Assembly (NCBI RefSeq): GCF_039926425.1
Contig: NZ_JBDSWZ010000079.1
Location: forward strand, 1 to 64,000
Direction of reading: 5' to 3'
Source of the DNA: Dokdonella_A sp039926425
GTDB taxonomy: Bacteria > Pseudomonadota > Gammaproteobacteria > Xanthomonadales > Rhodanobacteraceae
Length of the DNA: 64,000 nucleotides
Shown: in pieces, positions 52,710 through 62,416 of the stretch
Layout of the letters: each line of letters opens with the position of its first letter
Position numbering within the stretch: position 1 is the stretch's first letter
Program-made: the position numbers and the translations under genes
Notes under the pieces: generated by a model
Told to the model about the DNA's origin: nothing
What the model saw: only the letters and a program-made list of their open reading frames with translations
Databases searched by the model: none

Positions 52710-53471
52710 TCAATCCGCAAACCCTGGCGGCGGAGGCGGCGGAGGATGGTCAAGCAAATCGGCGATCTGAGTCTGCAGGATGGCATCGCACCACGCCTTC
52801 TGACCACCACAGGCGAAAGCGTAAAGCCCTTCGAAAACGTCCATGCGCGGTCGCAGTCGTGTTCGAATGATCGCCTGACCGGGGCTACTGACGCCTTCCG
52901 TCCTGAGCTGCATGCTTTCTTCGACGAAAATCCAACGGCGAGTACTTTCCTCGCGAACAAACAAAGATCCGTTTTGTGTCCGACGCTCGCGGATATCCGA
53001 AGCGCTGCGCAGATAGGTGAGTTCTTTCTCGACGGTCTGAAATTCCAGGGCTTCATCATCTCTGACTACTTGAAACGCGTTTTTTGGCTCGATCAATCCA
53101 TCTGCGAGGGAAAAATCGACCGGCACCTTGGCCATTGAAACGAAGGGGTGTCCGTTGCAACGGCGCGGATTGAATCGCCACTCTGCGACGCTGGCAAGCG
53201 CCGCGCCATCAAGTTCCTCATCGCCGCTACTGACATCGATCCGTAGATCCGTGGGCACACCGTCAGCGCCCACTTTGACCGCCACAATTGCTTTACCTTC
53301 GGCATGTCTTTGCGCTGCGGAGCTCGGATATCTGGGCGGCCGCAACTTCAAATAACTCGGTTCCGTACATGCTGGCTCGTTCGCTATCACCGCAGTGGCC
53401 GCGTTGCCAGTGGCGCAAATTGCCAGGACAAATATCGGCGGCCACCAGTTTGCCCGAATCGACTCGCGCAT
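52710..53471 (-). CDS. TonB C-terminal-domain exported protein
   Basis: The 253-aa protein has an N-terminal signal or anchor (WPPIFVLAICATGNAATAV). A TonB-like C-terminal domain lies early (SYLKLRPPRYPSSAAQRHAEGKAIVAVKVGADGVPTDL in pieces; AALASVAEWRFNPRRCNGHPF), about residues 38-115. About 130 residues of unknown fold and a Pro-rich tail (HPPPPPPPGFAD) follow. Proteins with an isolated TonB-C domain and no TonB transmembrane/proline linker are common in xanthomonads; the partner receptor is unknown. Its stop region is 238 bp from the REP element. Confidence 0.7.
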   Translation of the reverse strand: MRESIRANWWPPIFVLAICATGNAATAVIANEPACTEPSYLKLRPPRYPSSAAQRHAEGKAIVAVKVGADGVPTDLRIDVSSGDEELDGAALASVAEWRFNPRRCNGHPFVSMAKVPVDFSLADGLIEPKNAFQVVRDDEALEFQTVEKELTYLRSASDIRERRTQNGSLFVREESTRRWIFVEESMQLRTEGVSSPGQAIIRTRLRPRMDVFEGLYAFACGGQKAWCDAILQTQIADLLDHPPPPPPPGFAD

Positions 53472-53475
53472 AGCG

Positions 53476-55326
53476 CTACTTCTTCTTCGGAATGTAAAGA
53501 TCCGTGATCGTCCCTTCGTAAATCTCCGCCGCCATCCCGACCGATTCGCTCAATGTCGGATGCGGATGGATCGTGAGTCCGATGTCCGCCGCCTCGCAGC
53601 CCATTTCGATCGCCAGCGCGACTTCTGAAATGAGATCGCCGGCGTTCGGAGCGACGATGCCGCCACCGATCACGCGGTGTGTCTCCTCGTCGAACAGCAG
53701 TTTGGTGAAGCCTTCGGTACGTCCGATGCCGACCGCGCGACCTGATGCGGCGTGTGGGAACTTGCCAACGCCGTACTTGATTCCCTGCTTCTTCGCTTCG
53801 GTTTCGGTGACGCCGACCCACGCGATTTCCGGATCGGTGTAGGCCACACTCGGCACCACGCGCGCGACAAATTCGCTCTTCTGCCCAGCGCACACTTCCG
53901 CCGCGACCTTTCCTTCGTGCGTCGCCTTGTGCGCAAGCATTGGCTGACCGACGAGGTCGCCGATCGCGAAGATGTGCGGCACGTTGGTGCGCATCTGCGT
54001 GTCGACCGGAATGAACCCGCGATCGGTCACCGCGACGCCCGCTTTGTCCGCGCCGATGTTGCCTCCGTTCGCGGAACGCCCGATGGCGACCAGTACGCGA
54101 TCATAAAGTTGCGGCTCGGGTGCCTTGTCCCCTTCAAAGATTGCCCTCAGGCCTTTTTTCTCGGCGTCGATCTTCGTGACCTTCACCTTGAGATGGATGC
54201 CGGCGTAGCGTTTGGCGAGGCGCTGCTGCAACGGGCGCACGAGATCCGGATCCGCGCCGGGCATCAGCTGGTCCATCAGTTCGACGACAGTGACTTCGCT
54301 GCCGAGCCCTTCGTACACGCAGGCCATTTCAAGACCGATGATGCCGCCGCCGACGACCAGCAGTCGTTTCGGAATGTCGGTGAGCATCAGTGCGTCGGTC
54401 GAATCCATCATGCGCGGGTCGTCCCACGGGAATCCGGGCAGTTTCACAGCCTGCGAGCCGGCCGCGATGATCGCATGTTCGAATCGCACGAGCGTCGTGC
54501 CGCCCTCGACGGTCACTTCGATCTCGTTCGGCGAGAGAAACGTTCCCGTGCCTTGCACGATCGTGACCTTGCGCTGCTTCGCCATGCCGGCGAGTCCGCC
54601 GACCATCTGCGCGACGACCTTGTCCTTGTTCGCGCGCAGCTTGTCGAGATCGATTTTCGGCGTGCCGAAGGTGATGCCGATCTCCGACGCGTGCGCCGCC
54701 TCGTCGATCACGCGCGCCGCGTGCAACAAGGCCTTCGACGGGATGCATCCGACGTTGAGACACACCCCACCCAGCGCGGCGTAGCGTTCGATCAACACCG
54801 TCGTCTGGCCAAGATCGGCCGCACGGAATGCGGCGGTGTAACCGCCCGGACCCGAACCGAGCACGACGACCTGGCATTCGATGTCCGCCTTGCGGCCGGA
54901 CGACACGGCAGCGTTCGACGTTCGCGCCGCGGATTTTTCGTCGACTCCCTCGCCAGCGGCGGACGCCGCGGAAACGGGTGCATGAGGCGCGCTCTTTTCT
55001 TCGGGCGGACTCGTCAATGCAGAAGCGCCCCCTTCCGCGTTCGGTACCTTCCCCCGCTCCGTAGTGGAAGGAACGTCGCTGGTGGCATGCGTCTCGATCA
55101 CCACCACAACGGCGCCTTCGGCCACTTCGTCGTTGAGCTTGACGCGGATTTCCTTCACCACGCCGGCAACGCTCGCCGGCACCTCCATCGTTGCCTTGTC
55201 CGATTCGAGTGTGACGAGCCCTTGGTCCTTGGCGACGGTGTCACCAACCTTCACCAGAATTTCGATGACCGGGACGCCGGTGAAATTGCCGATATCGGGG
55301 ACTTTGACTTCGATCGTGTTGCTCAT
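53476..55326 (-). CDS. lpdA: Dihydrolipoyl dehydrogenase (E3) with N-terminal lipoyl domain
   Basis: The 616-aa enzyme reoxidises dihydrolipoamide in the pyruvate dehydrogenase complex. Residues 1-80 are a lipoyl domain (LVTLESDKATMEVPAS, lipoyl-Lys at about 44). A flexible Ala/Pro linker joins it to the flavoprotein: FAD motif VVVLGSGPGGYTAAFRA, redox-active disulfide GGVCLNVGCIPSKALL, NAD motif LLVVGGGIIGLEMACV, and the dimer-interface TIHPHPTLSESV. The ATG at 55326 has AAGGA upstream. Lipoyl-E3 fusions occur in several beta/gammaproteobacteria. It is separated from aceF by an mscS gene. Confidence 0.95.
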   Translation of the reverse strand: MSNTIEVKVPDIGNFTGVPVIEILVKVGDTVAKDQGLVTLESDKATMEVPASVAGVVKEIRVKLNDEVAEGAVVVVIETHATSDVPSTTERGKVPNAEGGASALTSPPEEKSAPHAPVSAASAAGEGVDEKSAARTSNAAVSSGRKADIECQVVVLGSGPGGYTAAFRAADLGQTTVLIERYAALGGVCLNVGCIPSKALLHAARVIDEAAHASEIGITFGTPKIDLDKLRANKDKVVAQMVGGLAGMAKQRKVTIVQGTGTFLSPNEIEVTVEGGTTLVRFEHAIIAAGSQAVKLPGFPWDDPRMMDSTDALMLTDIPKRLLVVGGGIIGLEMACVYEGLGSEVTVVELMDQLMPGADPDLVRPLQQRLAKRYAGIHLKVKVTKIDAEKKGLRAIFEGDKAPEPQLYDRVLVAIGRSANGGNIGADKAGVAVTDRGFIPVDTQMRTNVPHIFAIGDLVGQPMLAHKATHEGKVAAEVCAGQKSEFVARVVPSVAYTDPEIAWVGVTETEAKKQGIKYGVGKFPHAASGRAVGIGRTEGFTKLLFDEETHRVIGGGIVAPNAGDLISEVALAIEMGCEAADIGLTIHPHPTLSESVGMAAEIYEGTITDLYIPKKK

Positions 55327-55354
55327 GTTGTATTCCTTGAAAGTCCGGTCGGTA

Positions 55355-56458
55355 CTAGCGGCGTTGGTCCGCATCCGTTCGTGGGGCCACCGTGCGCTGA
55401 TTTTCCGCGATGTCGCGATCGACGTCGTGCGCAGCATCGTTTTCGCCGAGCGCGGCGCGCTCGTGCGCAGACAACGGGTCGTCCGCGCCTTGCCCCGCCT
55501 GTTGCGCGGCATCGCGGCCCTGGGCGCCGGAAAGTCCGAACCAGCTGCGCACGTGCAGGTCACGCTGCGGATATGGAATTTCGATACCGTGCCGGCGAAG
55601 CGCGCTTTCGAGCGCCCAGTTGTAAGCAGCCGTCACCGAGCCCGGGCGTCGGGTGGCCTCGGCGGTCAGCCACACGACGAGTGCAAACTCCAGCGCCGAG
55701 TCACCGAACCTGGTCAGCCAGACCTGCGGGCGACGATCGCCTTCCTGAGTCAACGTGAAAGGCACTTCGACCGCCGCCTCGAGCGCCGCCTTCTTGACGC
55801 GTTCCTTGTCGCTTCCATAGGCAACTCCAAACGGAATTTTCAGCCGGCGCGAGACATCGCGCAGCGTCCAGTTCACCACCCGCCCGTTCACGAACTCGGA
55901 ATTCGGCACGAGGATGTCGATGTTGTCGTTGGTGGTGATGCGCGTCGCGCGGATGTGGATGTCGTGCACCGTGCCGTGCACGCCGGATGCGAGTTCGACG
56001 AAATCGCCGACCTGCAGCGTCCGCTCGAACAACAGGATCAAGCCGGACACGAAATTGTTGAAAATCGCTTGCAGGCCGAATCCAAGACCGACGCCGAGCG
56101 CGCCGGCGAACACCGCAAATCGAGCCACCGGAATGCCGGCAACGCTCAGCGCGAAGATGCCGCCGATCGCCAGCAGCAGGTAATGCATCATGCGCGACAG
56201 CGTGTACAACGTCGCACGATTGGCACTCGCGTGGCTGCGCCCATAGCGATCGAGTGCTCGCTGCCCGACGCGGGAAACCAGCACGGTCAGCAGCACGATG
56301 AGCGCAGCGCCGACGAGAGCGCCGACCGTGATCTCGAGACCGGCCACGTGGATCAGCTTGAAATCGAGTATCGCGTTGCCGCTGTCGAGAACGTCGTTCC
56401 ACCCGCGCACGGCATCGTCGCGGGCTTTCTCGATCTTGCTGGTGCCGTCGGCGGCCAT
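55355..56458 (-). CDS. MscS-family mechanosensitive channel inside the aceF-lpdA operon
   Basis: The 367-aa protein has three N-terminal membrane helices and the MscS pore helix and beta domain: FAVFAGALGVGLGFGLQAIFNNFVSGLILLFER in pieces, GTVHDIHIRATRITTNDNIDILVPNSEF, and VVNWTLRDVSRRLKIPFGVAYG. It releases solutes on hypo-osmotic shock. Its position, 12 bp after aceF and 28 bp before lpdA on the same strand, means it is probably co-transcribed with pyruvate dehydrogenase subunits. Confidence 0.9.
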   Translation of the reverse strand: MAADGTSKIEKARDDAVRGWNDVLDSGNAILDFKLIHVAGLEITVGALVGAALIVLLTVLVSRVGQRALDRYGRSHASANRATLYTLSRMMHYLLLAIGGIFALSVAGIPVARFAVFAGALGVGLGFGLQAIFNNFVSGLILLFERTLQVGDFVELASGVHGTVHDIHIRATRITTNDNIDILVPNSEFVNGRVVNWTLRDVSRRLKIPFGVAYGSDKERVKKAALEAAVEVPFTLTQEGDRRPQVWLTRFGDSALEFALVVWLTAEATRRPGSVTAAYNWALESALRRHGIEIPYPQRDLHVRSWFGLSGAQGRDAAQQAGQGADDPLSAHERAALGENDAAHDVDRDIAENQRTVAPRTDADQRR

Positions 56459-56470
56459 CGTGTACGTCGG

Positions 56471-57856
56471 TTAGAGCAGCACGCGCCGCATGTCCGCCAG
56501 TACCTGCGCCAGATACGCCGTGAACCGTGCTGCGGAGGCACCGTCGATCACGCGATGGTCATAGCTCAGCGACAGCGGCAGGATCAAGCGTGGCGTGAAC
56601 GCGTCGCCATTCCAGACCGGCTTCATCGCGGATTTGGATACGCCGAGGATCGCGACTTCGGGTGCGTTGACGATCGGCGTGAATGCGGTGCCGCCGATAC
56701 CGCCGAGGCTGGAAATCGAGAAGCATCCGCCCGACATGTCGGCGGGCCCGAGCTTGCCGTCGCGCGCCTTCTTCGCGAGATCACCGCTTTCCTGCGCGAT
56801 CTCGATCACGCCCTTTTTGTCCGCATCGCGCAGCACCGGAACCACGAGGCCGTTCGGCGTGTCCGCGGCGAAGCCGACGTGGAAATACTTCTTCAGGATC
56901 AGGTTGTCGCCGGTCGTGTCGAGCGACGCATTGAAGTCCGGATATTTCTTCAAAGCCGCGACGACGGCCTTGATCAGGAACGCGAGCATCGTCAGCTTGA
57001 TGCCCGCCTTTTCGTTTTCCTTGTTCAACGCGACACGCAATTGCTCCAACTCGGTCACGTCGGCATCGTCATGCTGCGTGACGTGCGGAATCATCACCCA
57101 GTTGCGCGCGAGATTGGCGCCGGCGATCTTTTTGATCTTCGACAGGGGCTTGCTTTCCACCGCACCGAACTTGGCAAAATCGATGGTCGGCCACGGCAGC
57201 AGATTGAGCCCGCCACCGACCGCGCCGCCACTCGGCGCGCGCGACGCACCACCGCCGGTGAGTGCCGCCTTCACGAAATTGCGCACGTCCTGTTTCGAGA
57301 TGCGGCTCTTGCGCTCGGTGCCGACGACTTTTGCGAGATCCGCGCCAAGTTCACGTGCGAACAAGCGGACTGCCGGACTCGCATACGGCACCTGGTCGGG
57401 CATGACCGTACTGGCATCGAACGGCACCGGCGGCGAACGTGGACCGGCCGCCTCCGGGTCGACACCCGACCGGTCGTCGACGGACGGCGCGGATGTCGGA
57501 GCCGCGGGCGGCGGTTCCGACCTGGACGGCGACGTGGCGGCAGCCGGTTGCGCAGCGGGCGCGGGGGGTGGCGACGAGGTGGGCGGCGCTGCGGGCGCCG
57601 ACTTCGACGGGGAGGCATCGGCGGCTTCGATCAATGCCACGACGAAGCCTTCGCCGATTTCGTCGCCGACCTTCACCTTCACTTCCTTCACCACGCCATC
57701 GAACGGCGCCGGCACTTCCATCGTCGCCTTGTCCGATTCCAGCGTGACCAGACCCTGGTCGCGCGTCACCGTGTCGCCGACCTTGACCAGGACTTCGATG
57801 ACGGGAACGTTCGGGTAGTTGCCGATGTCCGGCACCTTCGCTTCCTGTACGGCCAT
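56471..57856 (-). CDS. aceF: Pyruvate dehydrogenase E2, dihydrolipoamide acetyltransferase
   Basis: The 461-aa E2 has one lipoyl domain (LVTLESDKATMEVPAPFDGVV), an Ala/Pro-rich linker (about 85-155), a peripheral subunit-binding domain (ASPAVRLFARELGADLAKV) and the acyltransferase core. The active-site SYDHRVIDGASAARF lies near the C-terminus. Only one lipoyl domain is present, fewer than the three of E. coli. aceE is not adjacent. The ATG has GGAG 5 bp upstream. First gene of the aceF-mscS-lpdA operon. Confidence 0.95.
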   Translation of the reverse strand: MAVQEAKVPDIGNYPNVPVIEVLVKVGDTVTRDQGLVTLESDKATMEVPAPFDGVVKEVKVKVGDEIGEGFVVALIEAADASPSKSAPAAPPTSSPPPAPAAQPAAATSPSRSEPPPAAPTSAPSVDDRSGVDPEAAGPRSPPVPFDASTVMPDQVPYASPAVRLFARELGADLAKVVGTERKSRISKQDVRNFVKAALTGGGASRAPSGGAVGGGLNLLPWPTIDFAKFGAVESKPLSKIKKIAGANLARNWVMIPHVTQHDDADVTELEQLRVALNKENEKAGIKLTMLAFLIKAVVAALKKYPDFNASLDTTGDNLILKKYFHVGFAADTPNGLVVPVLRDADKKGVIEIAQESGDLAKKARDGKLGPADMSGGCFSISSLGGIGGTAFTPIVNAPEVAILGVSKSAMKPVWNGDAFTPRLILPLSLSYDHRVIDGASAARFTAYLAQVLADMRRVLL

Positions 57857-58066
57857 GCTTGCTCCGGGATCGTGATGCGGGTTGGCGAGTTTCGCCGATT
57901 TGCAGGGGCCGCGTCATGCTGCGAACCGCGATTCGGGCCCGTGCGACGCGGATGGCTCCGTCCATCGCGCGCCATCCGGCGCTCGCACGGGCTGCGGTGA
58001 CCTCGCTATGCTCGCCGCTGAGCAAACGCGTGGCGATTCGCTGCGTCCGCCTGCACGGAGAATTCG

Positions 58067-58699
58067 ATGTACATCCTGTACTACTCGCCTGGAACTGCCA
58101 GCATGGCGGTGCATCAGGCACTGCTCGAAATCGGCGCGCCGCACGCGCTCCGCAAACTCGATCTCGACTCGAACGAACACAAAAGCGCCGACTACCTGCA
58201 ACTGAATCCGAACGGCACGGTGCCAACGCTGGTCGTCGACGGAAAACCGGTCTACGAATGCGCCGCGCTGCTGCTGCTGCTCGCAGAACGCCACCCGGAA
58301 GCAGCGCTTGCGCCAGCCCCGGGATCTTCAGGGCGGCCGGCCTACCTGCAGTGGATGCTGCATCTGGCGAACACGCTGCAACCGGCTTTCCGACAGTGGT
58401 TTTACGCACGGGACTTCGCGCCCGCCGAGCACGAACACGACTCCAAGGAATTCGCCCGCCGCCGCATTGAAGCCGTGTGGGCGAGGCTCGACGCGCATCT
58501 CGCGGTGAATGGACCGTGGATGCTGGGTGGCGACTTCAGCATGGTCGACTTGTACGCCACGATGCTGATGCGCTGGTCACGCAACATGCCGCGCAGCGCG
58601 ATCGAATGGCCCGCACTCGCCGCGCTCGCGCAGCGCGTCAAGGCCCGGCCCAGCTGGACGACGCTGTATCGGATCGAAGGGTTGACCGAGTGGACCTGA
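58067..58699 (+). CDS. Glutathione S-transferase family protein
   Basis: The 210-aa protein has the thioredoxin-like N-domain (MYILYYSPGTASMAVHQALLEIG, NPNGTVPTLVVDGKPVYECAALLLLL) and a helical C-domain with the N-capping SMVDLYATMLMRW segment. It conjugates or reduces small electrophiles using glutathione, or acts as an isomerase; the substrate is unclear. The ATG has GGAG 6 bp upstream. It stands alone between aceF and the FHA-GGDEF gene. Confidence 0.88.
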   Translation: MYILYYSPGTASMAVHQALLEIGAPHALRKLDLDSNEHKSADYLQLNPNGTVPTLVVDGKPVYECAALLLLLAERHPEAALAPAPGSSGRPAYLQWMLHLANTLQPAFRQWFYARDFAPAEHEHDSKEFARRRIEAVWARLDAHLAVNGPWMLGGDFSMVDLYATMLMRWSRNMPRSAIEWPALAALAQRVKARPSWTTLYRIEGLTEWT

Positions 58700-58788
58700 C
58701 GACGTCGCAGTGAGGGCGGGCGGCGCAGCGCGCAGCCCGCCGCGGTGCCGCGCATCGGCTTGAAACGTATCGCGCGGGGTGCCGCCTG

Positions 58789-59694
58789 CTACTCCGCTTC
58801 CGCCGTACACACGCGATTGCGTCCGCCCTGTTTGGCACGGTAAAGCTGCGCGTCTGCGGCAGCGAGCAGATCACCGAGGATTTTCATCCCGTCACGCCAC
58901 ACCGCCACCCCGATACTCGCGGTGACGTGCTCCAACTCGACCTCGTCTCCCAGCTCGAGCGCCGCGATGCCTTCGCACAGATGTTGCGCGTAGGCCGTGG
59001 CTTGCACGAGATCGTGCTCGGGCAACACGGCGGCGAATTCCTCGCCGCCGATGCGCGCGACGACGAATTCCTCGCGCGTGTTGATCTTGAGCACCGCCGC
59101 CACGCGTTTGAGCACCACGTCGCCGGCAGGATGGCCGTAGCGGTCGTTGATCGACTTGAAATGGTCGAGGTCGAGGATCAGCAGCGCAAGAGAACGTTCG
59201 TGCCGCGCCGTCCGCGCGAGTTCCCGTTCGAGCAATTCGAGGAAATGGCGGCGGTTCGACAACCCGGTGAGAGGGTCGATCGTCGCCAGCTGGTAGATCT
59301 CCTCGTGGTAGCGCGCCTCGACCGACGACCGCTCCATGAACTTCAACACGCAATTGCCGATCGTCACATGGTCGCCGTCCTTCAATTCGGCTTCGATGAT
59401 CGGCTGGTCGTTGAGCAGGGTCTTGTTGGTCGAATCGAGATCCTGGACGCGATACCCTGAAGGTCCGCGCCAGATCTTCGAATGCTGGCGCGAGATGCTG
59501 CGCTCCATCACCTGGAAGTCGCAGTCCGGTGCGCGGCCAATGATCAGCGGAGCTTCGCCGATGTCGATCCGCTGTCCCAGCCGCTGTCCCTGCAGCACGA
59601 CGAGGCATGCCGACGTCGACGCGTCGCGCGCGTCCTGACCTCGCGAAACGCGCAGGGTGCGCCGCTGCGTGGTATCGCGGTCGGCTGGATTCAT
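58789..59694 (-). CDS. FHA-GGDEF diguanylate cyclase
   Basis: The 302-aa protein fuses an N-terminal FHA domain (LIIGRAPDCDFQVMERSISRQHSKI, about 50-74) to a GGDEF domain (TIDPLTGLSNRRHFLELLERE, then ARIGGEEFAAVLPE with GGEEF at 216-220). FHA domains bind phosphothreonine; GGDEF domains make cyclic di-GMP. No RxxD inhibitory site is seen before GGEEF. It diverges from a Ser/Thr kinase gene 189 bp away, whose targets it could read. Start at 59694 chosen for family fit. Confidence 0.88.
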   Translation of the reverse strand: MNPADRDTTQRRTLRVSRGQDARDASTSACLVVLQGQRLGQRIDIGEAPLIIGRAPDCDFQVMERSISRQHSKIWRGPSGYRVQDLDSTNKTLLNDQPIIEAELKDGDHVTIGNCVLKFMERSSVEARYHEEIYQLATIDPLTGLSNRRHFLELLERELARTARHERSLALLILDLDHFKSINDRYGHPAGDVVLKRVAAVLKINTREEFVVARIGGEEFAAVLPEHDLVQATAYAQHLCEGIAALELGDEVELEHVTASIGVAVWRDGMKILGDLLAAADAQLYRAKQGGRNRVCTAEAE

Positions 59695-59882
59695 TCGTTC
59701 CGGATGGATGAGCTCGGGCGGGACGATTCTACCAATCCCGGAGGATGACGCGCGCGACAATCGCCGCGTTGTTCAGTCATGCACGCGAAGCGCTCGCCGA
59801 CCTTCTGTATATTGCGCCTGCGCGGGTGACCGGCGGGCGCGCAGTCCGCCGATCGTCATTGGCGGAACAGGAGTCCGTGGAC

Positions 59883-62309
59883 ATGCATCGACCCGATTCG
59901 CCCGCAGACGACGCGACCGAAGCGCAGATCCCTCTCAGTGTTGCCGACGCCGGCACCGAACTTCCGGCCGGCGCCGTGCTCGGCGTCTACGTGATCCGCC
60001 GCGTGCTCGGCGAGGGCGGCATGGGACGTGTCTACCTCGCCGAACAAACCCGCCCCGTGCGCCGCGATGTCGCGCTGAAACTGATCCGCGAGCAGGTGGC
60101 GAGCCCCCTGGCACGCGCCTATTTCGATGTCGAGCGCCAGGCGCTCGCGCAGATGCAGCATCCCGCGATCGCCCAGGTGTTCGATGCGGGAACCACGGAG
60201 CAGGGCCATCCGTACCTTGCGATGGAAGTGGTCGAAGGCCGCCCGATCACCCAGTTCTGCCGCGAGGAAAAGCTCACGCGCGACGAGCGACTCGCGCTGT
60301 TCACGCGCGTCTGCAACGGCGTTCAGCACGCACACCAGAAAGGCGTGATCCATCGCGACCTGAAACCGGCCAACGTGCTGGTACGCCGTGTCGATCGGCA
60401 ACCGCTTCCGAAAATCATCGACTTCGGCATCGCGATCGGCGGCAGCGTTTCCGCCGACGGCGCCACCGTCTCGGCCACCGGTGCCGACCGCGCCGGTACC
60501 GAGATCTACATGAGCCCCGAACAGGCCGGGCGACGGCATCGGGACATCGACACGCGCAGCGATGTCTACGCGCTCGGCGTGATGCTGTGCGAGGTGCTGA
60601 CCGATTCCGACGCGCGCGCGCTGACCGCACACGCCCATCGCTCGGCGCGAGCGCCACACGAAACCTTGCTCACCGCCCTCGCGAGCGATGCGGACATTGG
60701 CGAAACGAGTCCGAATGCACTTGCGCTGATCGCCGCGGCGCACCGCTTGCCGGCGGAACTGAGGGCCATCCTGCGCAAGGCGCTGGCGGCGGATCGTGCT
60801 GCGAGGTACGACTCCGCCGCCGCGCTCGCCGATGACCTGCAACGCCTGCGCGAACGACGTCCGGTCAAGGCGATGCCGCAAACGCGCGCGTATCTCGTTC
60901 GCACGTTCGGCGCACGCCATCGCCTTGGCCTTGCTGCTGCAGGCATGGTCGGCGCGGCGCTGGTCGTTGGCGCTGCACTGGCACTGCACGGGCTGTCTCG
61001 GGCGCGCCAGTCTGCGGACATCGCGCGCAGCGAGGCGGCGAAGTCCGAACGTGTCGCCGGGTTCGTGCGCAGCATGCTGGCGGGCATCGATCCGGATCGG
61101 GCGCGTGGCATGGACAATCGGTTGATGCGGACGATCCTCGATTCCGCTGCAGAACGAGCCGGGCGCGAGCTCGCTCGGCAACCGGATGTCCGGGCCGACA
61201 TTGATCGGACGATTGCCGACAGCTATGCATCACTGGGCGAATTCGCTCTTGCCGATGCCCACTATGCGGCAGCGCTGTCGAGCGCGAGCGCCGCGCTGCT
61301 TTCGGGAGGGCTCGTCGGAGAAATCACGAGCGCACGAGCCCTCGCCCTCAACGGAGCAGGCCATACGAAGGAAGCGCTCGCGATGGCGGAGGAATCGCTG
61401 GGGCAGGTTTCAGTATTGCCGACCGACCATCGCGTACGACTCGCAGTCGAGAATCATCTTGCAGCGCTCGAACGTGACTCCGGCAAGATCGAACCCGCAC
61501 GCGCGCGTTTCGAGCATGTGCTGGCAGCACAGCGAGACGCATTCGGCGATGACGATCCGGATACGCTCGACAGCGTTCAGGGGCTGGGGATCACCGAGTT
61601 CATCGCCGGCCGCTTCGACGTCGCACGGACCCTCCTGCAGGCGCTGGTCGACAAGTACCGCCAGCTGTATGGCGCCGAAGACATCAAGACCATCGGCGTT
61701 CTGGTGACGCTCGGCGTGTTGTCGAATGAGCAGGAGCGCTATGCCGATGCCGAAGCACTTCTCAAGCCGCTGCTGCCGCTGGTCGAGAAAGTCTATGGTC
61801 CGGACCATCCGCGCACACTCGTGGTGGTGATGAATCTCGGCAGCGCGCTGCGCTACGCCAACCACTACGACGAAGCGCGCCCGCTGTATCTGCGTGCGCT
61901 GGAACTTGCGCGCAAGCTGTATGGCCCCGATGCGCCGCGCACGTTGATGGCCGAAGGCAACCTCGCCGCGATGCTCGGCGATGCCGGTGATCTGGTGGAG
62001 GCCGAGCAGCACGCGCGTTTCGTCGTCGACCACGCCGACCAGGCGTTCGGCGACAATCCCTATCGCGCGGCGATGTTTCGCGGTCTCGCCAAGATCCTCA
62101 TCCTGCAACACCGTTACGCCGACGCCGAGAAGCAGCTCGACCGCGCGTGGGCCGTCTTCACCGCCGCGCCAGGCTACGGCGCCGAGCATCCGCGCAGTCA
62201 GGAAGTCGTCGACAGTTACATTGACCTCTACAAGGCTTGGGGGAAGCCCGATCGTGAGGCGGAATGGCGCTCACGGAAATTGCCTGTGCCCGGTCTGGCT
62301 GTGAAGTAG
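59883..62309 (+). CDS. Membrane Ser/Thr protein kinase with TPR repeats
   Basis: The 808-aa protein has an N-terminal Hanks-type kinase (P-loop GEGGMGRVYLAE, Lys66 in DVALKLI, catalytic HRDLKPANVL, IDFGIAIGG, EIYMSPEQAG), so it should be active. One membrane helix (LGLAAAGMVGAALVVGAALAL) follows at about residues 345-365, then an exported TPR region (repeats such as LVVVMNLGSALRYANHYDEARPLYLRALELA). The ATG at 59883 has AGGAG about 8 bp upstream and is preferred over the one at 59745. This architecture is common in Xanthomonadales. It diverges from the FHA-GGDEF gene. Confidence 0.9.
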   Translation: MHRPDSPADDATEAQIPLSVADAGTELPAGAVLGVYVIRRVLGEGGMGRVYLAEQTRPVRRDVALKLIREQVASPLARAYFDVERQALAQMQHPAIAQVFDAGTTEQGHPYLAMEVVEGRPITQFCREEKLTRDERLALFTRVCNGVQHAHQKGVIHRDLKPANVLVRRVDRQPLPKIIDFGIAIGGSVSADGATVSATGADRAGTEIYMSPEQAGRRHRDIDTRSDVYALGVMLCEVLTDSDARALTAHAHRSARAPHETLLTALASDADIGETSPNALALIAAAHRLPAELRAILRKALAADRAARYDSAAALADDLQRLRERRPVKAMPQTRAYLVRTFGARHRLGLAAAGMVGAALVVGAALALHGLSRARQSADIARSEAAKSERVAGFVRSMLAGIDPDRARGMDNRLMRTILDSAAERAGRELARQPDVRADIDRTIADSYASLGEFALADAHYAAALSSASAALLSGGLVGEITSARALALNGAGHTKEALAMAEESLGQVSVLPTDHRVRLAVENHLAALERDSGKIEPARARFEHVLAAQRDAFGDDDPDTLDSVQGLGITEFIAGRFDVARTLLQALVDKYRQLYGAEDIKTIGVLVTLGVLSNEQERYADAEALLKPLLPLVEKVYGPDHPRTLVVVMNLGSALRYANHYDEARPLYLRALELARKLYGPDAPRTLMAEGNLAAMLGDAGDLVEAEQHARFVVDHADQAFGDNPYRAAMFRGLAKILILQHRYADAEKQLDRAWAVFTAAPGYGAEHPRSQEVVDSYIDLYKAWGKPDREAEWRSRKLPVPGLAVK

Positions 62310-62416
62310 CGCGCGACCGAGGTCAGCGTTGTCGCGGGTTGATCGGCGGCGTGCGCGGCCCTTCGATCGGCCAGATGCGGATATCAGGGTGCATCCGGCG
62401 AGCCAGGACCTTCAAA

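Noticed and set aside
55064..58000. 978-codon plus-strand open frame opposite lpdA, mscS and aceF
   Set aside because: Runs across three well-defined minus-strand genes; no motifs of its own.
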